Below, piece by piece: positions 11,760 through 20,783 of a DNA stretch of 64,000 nucleotides. Source of the stretch: Shinella kummerowiae (GTDB lineage: Bacteria > Pseudomonadota > Alphaproteobacteria > Rhizobiales > Rhizobiaceae); NCBI RefSeq assembly GCF_009827055.1, contig NZ_WUMK01000007.1, forward strand, positions 310,001 to 374,000, given 5' to 3'. The notes under the pieces were generated by a model. The model searched no databases. It was given only the letters and a program-made list of their open reading frames with translations, and was not told the DNA's origin. A program made the position numbers and the translations under genes. Every line of letters begins with the position of its first letter. Position 1 is the stretch's first letter.

Positions 11760-12911
11760 CTACGGTGTCGCGGTCTTGTCCAGGCGGAAATCATCGACGC
11801 GGCCGAGCGGCGCATCGGCGATCTCGCCCTTCTCGACCAGCTTTTCGCGCAGGCTCTTGCCATTGCCCTTGGTCGTCGCGCCGCCCAGCAGGGCGGTGCC
11901 GCCGTCGAGTGCCGGGTCGGCAAGGCTGATTGGCTGCGTCTTGGTAATCTCCGCATCCTCGACCGGAGGCGTGGCGACAACGAGATCCTTGAGGTCGCCC
12001 TGCAGGCCCGGACCGTCTGCGGCAGCATCCCCCAGCAGGCGCCGGATTTCCTTCTCGACGTAGAAGGCGAGCTTGCGTTTGCCGGCCTTGGTGAAATTGA
12101 TGCCGTCCGAACCGCGCAGGCGCACCTGCTGGCCGTTGATATCGGAGCCGGAAATCACGAACTTGCCGTTCTCGTCGACGAAACCGTCCCAGATGTCGAC
12201 GAATTCGCCACCGGTCTTCTCGACGCTTGCACGGTAGATCGTGTTGAGCGTCGTCATGTCGGCGGTGAGCGCCGAGGACTGGAAGGCCGGCATGCCGACC
12301 CAGAGCATCGGCTTGCCGGCATCGCGCGCCAAGGTCGCAAGCCGCGCGACACGCGCCTCGTATTCCTTCGTCCACGCCTCGGAGCGGAATTTTTCCTTCT
12401 CCCCGGCAACGGGCATCTGCTGGCGGTCGTTGGCGCCCATGCTGATGACGACGAGAGCGGGTTTCGTTTCGGCGATCAGGCCGGGCAGCGACGCGGGCCA
12501 GTCGTAATAGTCATCGCGCACGATGCCGGAGGAGCCGTTCGTGCGGCGCTCGACGACGATGCCGGGTGTTGTCTCGAAGGCGGTTGCCAAGCCTTCGCCG
12601 AGGCTGCCGGCGATGAAGTCGCCGACCACGAGTATGACTTTTGCTTCCGGCAGTTTTTCGATCACCACCGGCGCCGGCTTGGCGATGACGGCGGCCGGCT
12701 TTTTCTTCTTGCGGTTGACGGTGCGCGGCTTGCGGACCTCCGGTTCGCGGATGACCTCCTTGCGCTTCGGCGTGCCGAAGAGAAGCTGGAGGATCGTCTT
12801 GCGCTCGGTACGCTCCTGCGCGCCGGCCGGCATGGCGGTCACGACGACGCTCGTCGAGACGGCAAGGGCAAAGCCCAGGCGTAGAATCCGCACTATCGTG
12901 TTCATGCTCAT
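11760..12911 (-). CDS. DUF459 SGNH-fold exported protein, catalytic residues changed
   Basis: 383-residue protein with a signal peptide (residues 3-32, ending AMPAGAQE), a basic low-complexity linker (KPRTVNRKKKKPAAV) and a DUF459/SGNH hydrolase-like domain. Block I reads VVGDFIAGSLGEGL, where GDS would be expected, so the usual nucleophile Ser is Phe. Block III GANDRQQM is present. Block V reads SDGINFTKAGKRK, with Asn where the catalytic His normally stands. It may therefore bind rather than hydrolyse an envelope substrate. ATG 12911 has GGAGG 9 bases upstream. It follows mltB on the same strand 129 bp away, after a terminator. Confidence 0.75.
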   Translation of the reverse strand: MSMNTIVRILRLGFALAVSTSVVVTAMPAGAQERTERKTILQLLFGTPKRKEVIREPEVRKPRTVNRKKKKPAAVIAKPAPVVIEKLPEAKVILVVGDFIAGSLGEGLATAFETTPGIVVERRTNGSSGIVRDDYYDWPASLPGLIAETKPALVVISMGANDRQQMPVAGEKEKFRSEAWTKEYEARVARLATLARDAGKPMLWVGMPAFQSSALTADMTTLNTIYRASVEKTGGEFVDIWDGFVDENGKFVISGSDINGQQVRLRGSDGINFTKAGKRKLAFYVEKEIRRLLGDAAADGPGLQGDLKDLVVATPPVEDAEITKTQPISLADPALDGGTALLGGATTKGNGKSLREKLVEKGEIADAPLGRVDDFRLDKTATP

Positions 12912-13000
12912 GAATTCCGGCCTCCACCGTGATCCTGAAGGACGTCGGTGGCGGCATGATGGCAAAAGCGGGAGGGGAACGGAAGCGCCGGGCAGCAAAA

Positions 13001-13020
13001 AGGGGCGCCGGAGCGCCCCT
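13001..13020 (-). terminator. Terminator of the MltB-type gene
   Basis: Stem AGGGGCGC/GCGCCCCT with a 4-nt loop, followed on the minus strand by five T (12997-13001). It lies 20 bp after the transglycosylase stop. Confidence 0.85.
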
Positions 13021-13040
13021 GTTCTCATTTCCGTCCGATA

Positions 13041-14261
13041 TTAACGGCGCAACGCCTTGAGGAGTTGCTGACTTGGCTCGCCATCCGCCGCCAGGCCCAT
13101 GCGGTTCTGGAAGGCCTGGATCGCCGCCTTGGAGCCGGAGCCGAAGTTGCCGTCGACCTCGCCCTCATAGTAGCCAAGCTCCTTGAGGCGCGTCTGAAGC
13201 TCGAATTTTTCGGTAATGTCGAGCGTGCCATCCGGGCGCGGCCAGCGTTGCTTGACACCGCTGTAGCCGGCGAGCTGGTCGGCCAGCATGCCGACGCCCA
13301 TGGCGTAGGAGTCCGACGCATTGTAGCGCTTGATGACGAAGAAGTTCTTGGTCATCAGGAAGCCCGGCCCACCATTGGCCGGCAGCTTGAGTTCCGCGCG
13401 GTCGGCGCCGTTCTTGAAGCCGCTGCCATTGGGGCGCGTGAAGCCGAGCTTGGCCCATTGGGCGAGCGTTTTCGTCTGGCCGGAATATTTGCTGCCGCCC
13501 TTCGGTACGACGATTTCGTATCCCCAGGTCTTGCCCGCCTGCCAGCCGTTCTTGGCGAGCAGGTTTGCGGCGGTCGCCAGCGCATCCGGCACCGAGTTCC
13601 AGATGTCGCGGTGGCCGTTGCCGTCGGCATCGACGGCATAGATCAGGTAGCTCGTCGGGATGAACTGGGTGTGGCCCATCGCGCCGGCCCAGGACCCGGT
13701 CATGTCGGCGGCGTCGATATCGCCGCGCTGGATGATTTTGAGGGCAGCGATCAGCTGTGTGCGGGCAAATTTCGCACGCTTCTTGTCGGCATAGGCAAGC
13801 GTTGCTAGCGCGCGCGGCACGTAATGCAGCCGCTCGCTCTTCTCCAGCACCGCGCCGTAATTCGATTCCATCGACCAGATGGCGAGCAGGATGTTGCGGT
13901 CGACGCCGAAATGGCGCTCAAGCGCTGCCAATGTGCGGCCGTGTTTCGCCGCCATCTCCTGGCCGATGCGCACCGTGTAGGGGTTGACGCGCGAGTCGAG
14001 ATAGTCCCAGATCTTGTGCTTGAATTCAGGCTGGTAGGCCGCCTTCTCCAGCACGTCCGGATCGGGTGTCTTGACGCCGGAAAACGCCTTCTGGTAGGTC
14101 GACTTGGTGATGCCGGCCTCGGCTGCAGTCGCGTAGAAATCGGCGACCCACTTCTGGAAGCGGGCGTCCGCGCGGGCGACGCCGGCCTGGGCGAAAAGCC
14201 CGGCCGAAAGCAGGAGGGTGAGGGCAGATCGGCGCAGAACGGTCTTCAGATTCTGGGTCAT
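13041..14261 (-). CDS. Lytic murein transglycosylase, MltB family
   Basis: 406-residue exported enzyme that cleaves the MurNAc-GlcNAc bond of peptidoglycan to form anhydro-muropeptides. A signal peptide (residues 1-32, ending GVARADA) is followed by an SLT_2 (MltB-type) domain with the catalytic Glu in LAIWSMESNYG and the conserved AGAMGHTQFIPTSY block. A C-terminal peptidoglycan-binding domain follows (LQTRLKELGYYEGEVDGNFG...AIQAFQNRMGL). There is no lipobox, so it is periplasmic and soluble. Divergent from galU. Confidence 0.92.
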   Translation of the reverse strand: MTQNLKTVLRRSALTLLLSAGLFAQAGVARADARFQKWVADFYATAAEAGITKSTYQKAFSGVKTPDPDVLEKAAYQPEFKHKIWDYLDSRVNPYTVRIGQEMAAKHGRTLAALERHFGVDRNILLAIWSMESNYGAVLEKSERLHYVPRALATLAYADKKRAKFARTQLIAALKIIQRGDIDAADMTGSWAGAMGHTQFIPTSYLIYAVDADGNGHRDIWNSVPDALATAANLLAKNGWQAGKTWGYEIVVPKGGSKYSGQTKTLAQWAKLGFTRPNGSGFKNGADRAELKLPANGGPGFLMTKNFFVIKRYNASDSYAMGVGMLADQLAGYSGVKQRWPRPDGTLDITEKFELQTRLKELGYYEGEVDGNFGSGSKAAIQAFQNRMGLAADGEPSQQLLKALRR

Positions 14262-14462
14262 CGGCTATCATGTCCGTTTCTTAAATTTCGGTACGATGGC
14301 TTGAAACCACCGGCTGAACGCAAAACTTATAAAAACGAAGTCAACAAATTCTTTACCATCAAACTTTTGTCTCGTCTTCCTTTGCAAAAAAATAGCAATT
14401 GGCTTCTATTCCGGCACAGATGCGCCCTGACCATGACGGTAACGGGCTCAAAGAGGTGAATA

Positions 14463-15350
14463 ATGTCTCAGACACGTAAGGTTCGCAAAGCAGTGTTTCC
14501 AGTGGCCGGTCTCGGCACGCGCTTCCTTCCGGCAACGAAAGCCGTGCCGAAGGAGATGCTGACCGTCGTGGACAAGCCGGTGATCCAGTACGTGGTCGAC
14601 GAGGCGCTGGACGCCGGCATCGAGCACCTGATCTTCGTGACCGGCCGTTCCAAGGCGGTCATCGAGGACTATTTCGACATTCAGGTCGAGCTTGAACAGA
14701 CGCTGCGCCAGCGCAACAAGACGGCAGAACTGACGCTGCTCGAAAGCATCCTGCCGGTCGCAGGTTCCACGAGCTTCACCCGCCAGCAGGAGCCGCTCGG
14801 CCTCGGCCATGCCGTGTGGTGCGCCCGCGAACTGGTCGGCAACGAGCCCTTCGCCCTGCTTCTGCCCGACATGATCATGAAGGCCGAGAAGGGCTGCATG
14901 AAGGGCATGGTCGAGCTGTTCGAGCACAGCGGTGCGAATGTCATCGCCGTCGAGGAATGCGCGCCCGATCAGGCCCACAAATACGGCATCGTCGGCGTTG
15001 GCGAGAAGGTCGGCGATGGTTTTGCCATCACCAAGATGGTCGAGAAGCCCGTGCCGGGCACCGCGCCCTCCAACTTCTTCATCAACGGCCGCTACATCCT
15101 GCAGCCGGAAATCTTCCCGATCCTCGCCAATCAGGAGCGCGGCGCCGGCAACGAGATCCAGCTCACCGACGCCATGGTGAAGCTTGCGGGCGACCAGAAA
15201 TTCGCCGCCTACCATTTCCGCGGCGAGACCTATGACTGTGGTGCGAAGGATGGGTTCATCCTCGCCAACATCGCCTTCGCCCTTGCCCGCGCGGACATCC
15301 GCCCCTCGGTGGAAGGGCCGCTCAAGGACCTGGTCGCCAAGCTGAAGTAA
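14463..15350 (+). CDS. galU: UTP-glucose-1-phosphate uridylyltransferase
   Basis: 295-residue nucleotidyltransferase making UDP-glucose, the precursor for exopolysaccharide, LPS core and cyclic glucans in rhizobia. The start [27 protein letters not shown] carries the nucleotide-binding G-x-G-T-R-x-L-P-x-T-K motif, then [20 protein letters not shown]. Length is standard. AGAGGTG lies upstream of the ATG. The 200-bp upstream region shared with mltB is AT-rich and probably holds both promoters. Cytoplasmic. Confidence 0.95.
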   Translation: MSQTRKVRKAVFPVAGLGTRFLPATKAVPKEMLTVVDKPVIQYVVDEALDAGIEHLIFVTGRSKAVIEDYFDIQVELEQTLRQRNKTAELTLLESILPVAGSTSFTRQQEPLGLGHAVWCARELVGNEPFALLLPDMIMKAEKGCMKGMVELFEHSGANVIAVEECAPDQAHKYGIVGVGEKVGDGFAITKMVEKPVPGTAPSNFFINGRYILQPEIFPILANQERGAGNEIQLTDAMVKLAGDQKFAAYHFRGETYDCGAKDGFILANIAFALARADIRPSVEGPLKDLVAKLK

Positions 15351-15353
15351 AGG

Positions 15354-16838
15354 TCAGCGGCGCAGAACGAGACCGATACCGGCACGCGTGATGCCGGTAT
15401 CGTCGGCGCCGGACTGCTTGGTCAGTTCGTAGGAGACGTCGCCGGTCATCGCCAGCCAGCGATTGAGGTTCCAGGTCAGGCCCGTGCCGATCTGGTAGAC
15501 ATATTGGTCTTCGCCCGCTGACGACGAGAAATCACGCCACGTATAGATGCCGCTGAGGCGCGCGACCAAGTTGTCGCGCAATTCGTGCGTCAGTTCGGCA
15601 TTGGTTTCGTAGGTCACATAACCGCTCTCATTGGCCGTGGTCGACGGTTCGATTTCCGAGCGTAGGCCGAGGCGCAGGTCCGTGCCGCGCCGCGGTGACC
15701 AGAAGACCGAGCCATCGATCGTCACGGCCTCGATTGCCGCCAGACGGCTGTCTTCGAACGTCGCGCGTGTGAAGCCGATGCCGAGATCGCCGCGCAGCTT
15801 TTCTCCGAGATCGATTTCCATGCCCGCACGACCGCCGAGTGTGGAGGAGGAGCGGGCATAGCCTTGCTGATCGCGCTTGTCGTCATAGATCGATTTGCCG
15901 ACCGAGGCTTCGAGATAGGGGATCAGGGCCGGCGACAGCTCATAGCCGATGCGGGCGGTCAAGGTTCCTTCCGTGTAGTTACGGTCCGACATGACGAGCT
16001 TGGTGCCGTTTGCAAGGGTGGCGGAGCTGAACACTTCACGCTGCAGATCAGCGCCGATCGTGCCGCGGATCAACCCGAAATCCCGTGTTACCCGCGCGCC
16101 GGCGGTAAATCCGTGCACGCCGGACTGGGCGCTGGCGCCGTCGATCGCGTTGGGATCGCTGTTGCTCTCGCGTTCGAAACTGTAGCCGGCCGTCAGGTTC
16201 GCCGTCGTATCACCGCTGAGGTCGAGCCTGAGGTCACTGTTGATGCGTAATTCCGGCTCAGTTTCACCCACGCCGCTGATGTTGCGCTGGTAGACGCCCT
16301 CGGCGTCAATGGTCCACTGGTGGCGCGACCAGTCGGATGTCAGCGATCCCCGGAACCCTGTGGTTGAAAAGGTCCGGCTGGTGGAAGACGAGCCGACCTT
16401 CGTCTTCTCGTAGCCAATGCCCTGGGAAACGGATGGCCGCAGCACGAAGCTGCCGAGCCGGATGCCGGTCGGCTCATAGGGGTCGCCGAAGGCGCTGCGC
16501 GCGCCGTCGACGCTGCTTTCCGGTGCGTTCAGTCGTTCCGTCTCACTGCCGACACGACCGACCGCGCCGTCGTCGGCCGCCGTGGCGAGGGCGTCCTGCT
16601 GTTCGTCGGTCAGGGCCGGAACGCTGTTCGTGGTGGTGGCTGTATCCGGCGTTGCATCGCCGCCATCGGCGGGCGGCAGGGCAAGCGGGTCGGTCAAGGC
16701 GATGGGATCAGCGGGCATTTGCTCCTGTGCAAAGGCAGGAACGGACGCGAGCACGGTGCCGGCGAGCAAAAGCCCGGCCAGCTGCCGCGACAGGCGGAGC
16801 TGTGCTGCTCCGCGATCCATTCCATTTGCCACTGCCAT
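15354..16838 (-). CDS. Outer-membrane beta-barrel protein (putative porin-2 type)
   Basis: 494-residue protein with a signal peptide (LLLAGTVLASVPAFAQE, cleavage near residue 38), a Pro/Ala/Asp/Thr-rich stretch of about 90 residues, then a long alternating amphipathic beta region (from about residue 125, LGSFVLRPSVSQGIGYEKTK) ending in a strand with LVLRR. This matches the BBP2-like outer-membrane barrels common in rhizobia. The substrate or role is unknown. It is convergent with galU (3-bp gap) and divergent from kdsD. Start could alternatively be ATG 16820. Confidence 0.75.
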   Translation of the reverse strand: MAVANGMDRGAAQLRLSRQLAGLLLAGTVLASVPAFAQEQMPADPIALTDPLALPPADGGDATPDTATTTNSVPALTDEQQDALATAADDGAVGRVGSETERLNAPESSVDGARSAFGDPYEPTGIRLGSFVLRPSVSQGIGYEKTKVGSSSTSRTFSTTGFRGSLTSDWSRHQWTIDAEGVYQRNISGVGETEPELRINSDLRLDLSGDTTANLTAGYSFERESNSDPNAIDGASAQSGVHGFTAGARVTRDFGLIRGTIGADLQREVFSSATLANGTKLVMSDRNYTEGTLTARIGYELSPALIPYLEASVGKSIYDDKRDQQGYARSSSTLGGRAGMEIDLGEKLRGDLGIGFTRATFEDSRLAAIEAVTIDGSVFWSPRRGTDLRLGLRSEIEPSTTANESGYVTYETNAELTHELRDNLVARLSGIYTWRDFSSSAGEDQYVYQIGTGLTWNLNRWLAMTGDVSYELTKQSGADDTGITRAGIGLVLRR

Positions 16839-16983
16839 GATGGGCCTGCGAATCCTCGAGAATTTCCTAAGCGAACGTAAACCGTCGTGGTTAACGCTTG
16901 GTTGCTATTGGTGATTCACTCGCGGTAACGCTCTGCCTTCATTCGTGCATGGACAGTTCTCTGCAAAAGCGTTAACGAGGCGC

Positions 16984-17979
16984 ATGATCAAAAGACAGGC
17001 AAAAATCGACAGCGACGGCGCCATCGCCTCCGCTCTACGGACCGTTGAAACCGAAAAGGCCGGCCTCGTTGCCCTTTCGGCAGCCCTTGAAGGCGGCCTT
17101 TACGACGCGTTCTGCGAGGCGGTGCGGCTGATCGGCGACATCAGCGGACGCGTCGTCATCACCGGTATCGGCAAGTCCGGCCATATCGGCGCGAAGATCG
17201 CGGCGACCTTCGCCTCGACCGGCACGCCGTCCTTCTTCGTGCATCCCGTCGAAGCCAATCACGGCGACCTCGGCATGATCGCGCGCGACGACGTCATCCT
17301 CGCCATCTCCTGGAGCGGCGAGACCGCCGAACTTCAGGGCATCGTTTCCTATTCCCGCCGCTTCTCGATTCCGCTGATCGCCATGACCTCGGGCGAGCGT
17401 TCGGCGCTGGCGCGCGAGGCCGATACGCTGCTGCTGCTGCCGAAGGCGCAGGAAGCCTGCCCGCATGGACTGGCGCCCACCACATCGACGCTGATGCAGC
17501 TCGCGCTCGGCGATGCGATCGCCGTCGCCCTTCTCGAGGCGCGCGGTTTCACCGCCACGGATTTCAAGACTTTCCACCCTGGTGGCAAGCTGGGGGCGAG
17601 CCTGTCCCATGTCGGTGACATCATGCACAGCGGTGAAAACATGCCGCTCGTGGCGCTCGGCACCTCGATGCCGGATGCCGTCATGTTGCTCGCGCAGAAG
17701 CGTTATGGCTGCGTCGGGGTCATCAATGACGACGGCATCCTCGTTGGTATCGTGACCGACGGTGACATCGCGCGTAACCTTTCGCGCAACCTTGCCGAAC
17801 TCGACGTCGACGATATCATGACGCGCAGCCCGAAGACGGTGAAGCCGGCGACGCTGGCGACGGCCGCCCTCGGCTTGCTCAATCAGCACAATATTTCCGC
17901 GCTGATCGTCACCGACGAGACCTTCCGCCCCGTCGGCATCGTGCACTTCCACGACTTGCTGCGGATCGGCGTCGCCTGA
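16984..17979 (+). CDS. kdsD: Arabinose-5-phosphate isomerase, KpsF/GutQ family
   Basis: 331-residue enzyme converting ribulose-5-phosphate to arabinose-5-phosphate, the first step to Kdo for LPS. N-terminal SIS domain: GRVVITGIGKSGHIGAKIAATFASTGTPSFFVHPVEA, with the ISWSGETAEL phosphosugar loop. Two C-terminal CBS domains follow, from about residue 205 (VGDIMHSGENMPLV) and 275 (VDDIMTRSPKTVKPA). Start ATG 16984 is chosen over an upstream in-frame ATG because it gives family length and follows ACGAGGC. Confidence 0.92.
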   Translation: MIKRQAKIDSDGAIASALRTVETEKAGLVALSAALEGGLYDAFCEAVRLIGDISGRVVITGIGKSGHIGAKIAATFASTGTPSFFVHPVEANHGDLGMIARDDVILAISWSGETAELQGIVSYSRRFSIPLIAMTSGERSALAREADTLLLLPKAQEACPHGLAPTTSTLMQLALGDAIAVALLEARGFTATDFKTFHPGGKLGASLSHVGDIMHSGENMPLVALGTSMPDAVMLLAQKRYGCVGVINDDGILVGIVTDGDIARNLSRNLAELDVDDIMTRSPKTVKPATLATAALGLLNQHNISALIVTDETFRPVGIVHFHDLLRIGVA

Positions 17980-17985
17980 GCCTCT

Positions 17986-18444
17986 TCAGATCGCCTCGAC
18001 CGTGAGATTGGCACCGTTGCTGGTAGTGACGCGCACGCGCGCGCCGACCGGCAGGTCCGGCCCCTGAACGTTCCACATCGTGTCATCAAGCCGAATACGG
18101 CCCCGGCCTTCCATGATCGGCTGCTCCAGCGTCGCGGTGCGGCCAACAAGGCTCTGGCCGCGCTGGTTGAGATGCGGCTGGTCGGAGTTTTGACCCCGCG
18201 CATGGACGATCCGGCGACCAACGATCGCCGCAATCAACGACAGGACGGCGAAGACCAGCCATTGCGCGTGCCAGGTCCAGAACGCCGTCTCCCACAAGAG
18301 CAGCGACAGTGCGCCCGTTATGATCGCCGCGATGCCGATCCAGACGAGGAAGACGCCGGGCATCAGCACTTCGAGGATCAACAGGACGATGCCGAGCACC
18401 CACCAGGCCCAGGGGCCGAGTTCGGTGACGATGCGCTGGATCAT
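17986..18444 (-). CDS. NfeD family membrane protein
   Basis: 152-residue protein with three or four hydrophobic segments in the first 80 residues (WVLGIVLLILEVLMPGVFLVWIG, AIITGALSLLLW, WLVFAVLSLIAAIVG) and a C-terminal OB-fold domain (GQSLVGRTATLEQPIMEGRGR...VRVTTSNGANLTVE). Known: NfeD proteins partner with SPFH/stomatin-like proteins and are thought to organise membrane microdomains or quality control. The SPFH gene lies 3 bp upstream on the same strand, confirming the pair. Confidence 0.88.
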   Translation of the reverse strand: MIQRIVTELGPWAWWVLGIVLLILEVLMPGVFLVWIGIAAIITGALSLLLWETAFWTWHAQWLVFAVLSLIAAIVGRRIVHARGQNSDQPHLNQRGQSLVGRTATLEQPIMEGRGRIRLDDTMWNVQGPDLPVGARVRVTTSNGANLTVEAI

Positions 18445-18447
18445 GGG

Positions 18448-19482
18448 TCAGCTTCCCTGTGACGTCGGGTCAAACGGGTTGCGGAAGGCGGGCGTCGAGG
18501 CCGTGGTGGTCGTTGCCGGCGTGGACTGGCGCGCGCGGGCCGGGGTGCCGGCAGGAGCGGAACCGTCGCCGAAGACCTCCTTGGCGATTGCACCGATGCC
18601 GCCGAGCGAGCCGACCAGCGAGGACGCTTCCATTGGCATCAGCACGATCTTGGAATTCGGCGCCTTGCCGATCGCGGCCATGGCTTCCGTGTATTTCTGC
18701 GCGACGAAGTAGTTGATCGCCTGCACGTTGCCGGCGGCGATTGCCTCCGACACCATCTTTGTCGCCTTGGCTTCGGCCTCGGCAAGGCGCTCGCGGGCTT
18801 CGGCGTCGCGGAAGGCGGCCTCGCGCTGGCCCTCGGCCTCGAGGATGGCGGATTGTTTTGCACCTTCGGCCCGCAGGATCTGCGCATTGCGCGCGCCTTC
18901 GGCTTCCAGCACCTGGGCGCGCTTCTCGCGCTCAGCCTTCATCTGCCGGCCCATCGAATCAACGAGATCCTTTGGCGGTGCGATGTCCTTGATCTCGACG
19001 CGGGTGATCTTGATGCCCCAGGGATTGGCAGCCTCGTCGACGACACGCAGCAGCTTGTCGTTGATCACGTCGCGGTTGGAGAGCAGTTCGTCGAGATCCA
19101 TCGAACCCATGACCGAGCGGATGTTCGTCATGGTGAGGTTGAGGATGGCGTTTTCGAGATTGGCGACTTGATAGGCGGCCTGAGCGGGGTTCAGCACCTG
19201 ATAGAAGGCGACGCCGTCGGCTGCAACGCTCGCATTGTCGCGCGTGATGACCTCCTGCGTCGGGATATCGAGCACCTGTTCCATCACGTTCATCTTCGCG
19301 CCGATGCGGTCGATGAAGGGGATAATCAGGTTGAGGCCGGGTTCCAGCGTGCGCGTATAACGGCCGAAGCGCTCCACCGTGTACTGGTAGCCCTGCGGGA
19401 TCGTCTTGATCCCGGCAAACAGGATCAGGATGACCAGCAACACGAGGGCGATGACGACGATATCCAATCCGGCCAAGTTCAT
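18448..19482 (-). CDS. SPFH/band-7 (QmcA/stomatin-like) membrane protein
   Basis: 344-residue stomatin/prohibitin-family protein. One N-terminal membrane helix ([18 protein letters not shown], residues 6-23) precedes the SPFH domain ([20 protein letters not shown]...[15 protein letters not shown]). A long Ala/Glu-rich coiled coil follows (residues 190-260, [18 protein letters not shown]), then a conserved [10 protein letters not shown] segment and a Thr/Ala-rich tail. Probably forms ring-like scaffolds in the inner membrane with the NfeD partner just downstream. ATG 19482 has GGGGAG upstream; a 9-residue longer form is less likely. Confidence 0.9.
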   Translation of the reverse strand: MNLAGLDIVVIALVLLVILILFAGIKTIPQGYQYTVERFGRYTRTLEPGLNLIIPFIDRIGAKMNVMEQVLDIPTQEVITRDNASVAADGVAFYQVLNPAQAAYQVANLENAILNLTMTNIRSVMGSMDLDELLSNRDVINDKLLRVVDEAANPWGIKITRVEIKDIAPPKDLVDSMGRQMKAEREKRAQVLEAEGARNAQILRAEGAKQSAILEAEGQREAAFRDAEARERLAEAEAKATKMVSEAIAAGNVQAINYFVAQKYTEAMAAIGKAPNSKIVLMPMEASSLVGSLGGIGAIAKEVFGDGSAPAGTPARARQSTPATTTTASTPAFRNPFDPTSQGS

Positions 19483-19637
19483 GGCGTTCTCCCCAAAGGC
19501 ACATCGCACTTGAAGCGGCGACGAGCGTCAATCCAAAAGTCAGAGCGCACAAGCGCTTTCAATGCGGCGCGGCGCCACTTTAAGGAATACGCGCCGCGAC
19601 GCCAGTCTATTTGGACGGGAACAAGATTTATCGTCGC

Positions 19638-20669
19638 TCAGATCCAGCCGCCAAGTTCGCGGCGCACGACTTTCTCCAGCACGGCCATGCCTTCCGGGGA
19701 GTCATTCAGACAGGGAATGTGCGTGAATTTCTCACCGCCATTATGGTGGAAGCTTTCGGCGGCCTGTTCGGCGATCTCTTCCAGCGTTTCCAGGCAGTCG
19801 GAGACGAAGCCGGGATTCAGCACGGCGATGCGCTTGATGCCATCCTGCGCGAGTTTTTCCACGGTCTTGTCCGTGTAGGGCTGCAGCCATTCTTCCGGTC
19901 CGAAGCGCGACTGGAAGGTGATCATCAGCTTCTCTTCGGACCAGCCGAGCCGTTCGCGCAAGAGACGCGCGGTCTTCTGGCACTGGCAATAATAAGGGTC
20001 GCCCTTGTCGAAATAGCTTTGCGGAATGCCGTGGAAGGAGGTGAGCACCCGTTCGGGCTCCCAGTCGAGTGTCGCGAGGTGCTTTTCGATCGAGACAGCC
20101 AGCGCGTCGATATAGGCCGGATCGTCGTGATAGGGCGGTACGGTGCGCAGTGCCGGCTGCCAGCGCAGCTTGAGCAGTGTCTCGAAGGCCTTGTCGTTGA
20201 CCGTCGCGGTGGTCGCCGCCGCATATTGCGGATAGAGCGGGAAGACGAGGATGCGGTCGCAACCCTGCTTCTGGAGAAAATCCATGCGGGAGGCGATGGA
20301 AGGCTGGCCGTAGCGCATGGCCCAGTCGACGACGACCTCGGAATGTTCGGCAAGGGCCTTCGCCATCAACTCGGCCTGGCTGCGCGTATAGGTGCGCAGA
20401 AAGCTCTCGTTCTTTTCCTTGTTCCAGATCGTCTCATAGGCCTTGCCGACCTTGCCGGGGCGGGTGTTGAGCACGATGCCGAACAGGATCGGATACCACG
20501 CGAGGCGCGACCATTCGATCACACGCCGGTCCATCAGGAACTCCTTCAGGTAGCGGCGCATGGAAGTGTAGTCCGTGCCATCCGGCGTACCGAGGTTGAC
20601 GAGCAGCACGCCCACCTTGCCGCTTTTGACGGGCGGGTGATTGGCGGGCTTTGCGGCGAGGTCCTGCAT
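19638..20669 (-). CDS. hemH: Ferrochelatase
   Basis: 343-residue enzyme that inserts ferrous iron into protoporphyrin IX, the last step of protoheme synthesis. Seen: N-terminal VGVLLVNLGTPDG, the central FPLYPQYAAATTATV, the metal-site histidine in LTSFHGIPQSYFDKGDPYYCQC, and the second conserved block LMITFQSRFGPEEWLQPYT. Length and architecture are typical of proteobacterial enzymes; it acts at the cytoplasmic membrane surface. It lies downstream of the 5'-nucleotidase in opposite relative order with no operon partner. Confidence 0.95.
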   Translation of the reverse strand: MQDLAAKPANHPPVKSGKVGVLLVNLGTPDGTDYTSMRRYLKEFLMDRRVIEWSRLAWYPILFGIVLNTRPGKVGKAYETIWNKEKNESFLRTYTRSQAELMAKALAEHSEVVVDWAMRYGQPSIASRMDFLQKQGCDRILVFPLYPQYAAATTATVNDKAFETLLKLRWQPALRTVPPYHDDPAYIDALAVSIEKHLATLDWEPERVLTSFHGIPQSYFDKGDPYYCQCQKTARLLRERLGWSEEKLMITFQSRFGPEEWLQPYTDKTVEKLAQDGIKRIAVLNPGFVSDCLETLEEIAEQAAESFHHNGGEKFTHIPCLNDSPEGMAVLEKVVRRELGGWI

Positions 20670-20723
20670 GGGGCGATCCTGTGCGTACGGGGCGGCGGCG
20701 GTCGATTGGTTCAGAATCGTTCT

Positions 20724-20760
20724 AAAAAGAAATGCCGGTCCGGGAAAGCCCGAACCGGCA
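20724..20760 (-). terminator. Terminator of the LysM 5'-nucleotidase gene
   Basis: Stem TGCCGGT/ACCGGCA with an inner CCGGG/CCCG helix, followed on the minus strand by TTTCTTTTT. It lies 24 bp past the stop. Confidence 0.85.
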
Positions 20761-20783
20761 GAAAAAGTGGAGACAAATTGTCC

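Noticed and set aside
12511-12957. Second minus-strand frame over the N-terminus of the DUF459 gene
   Set aside because: Arg/Gln-rich translation without motifs. The frame chosen contains a proper signal peptide and SGNH blocks.
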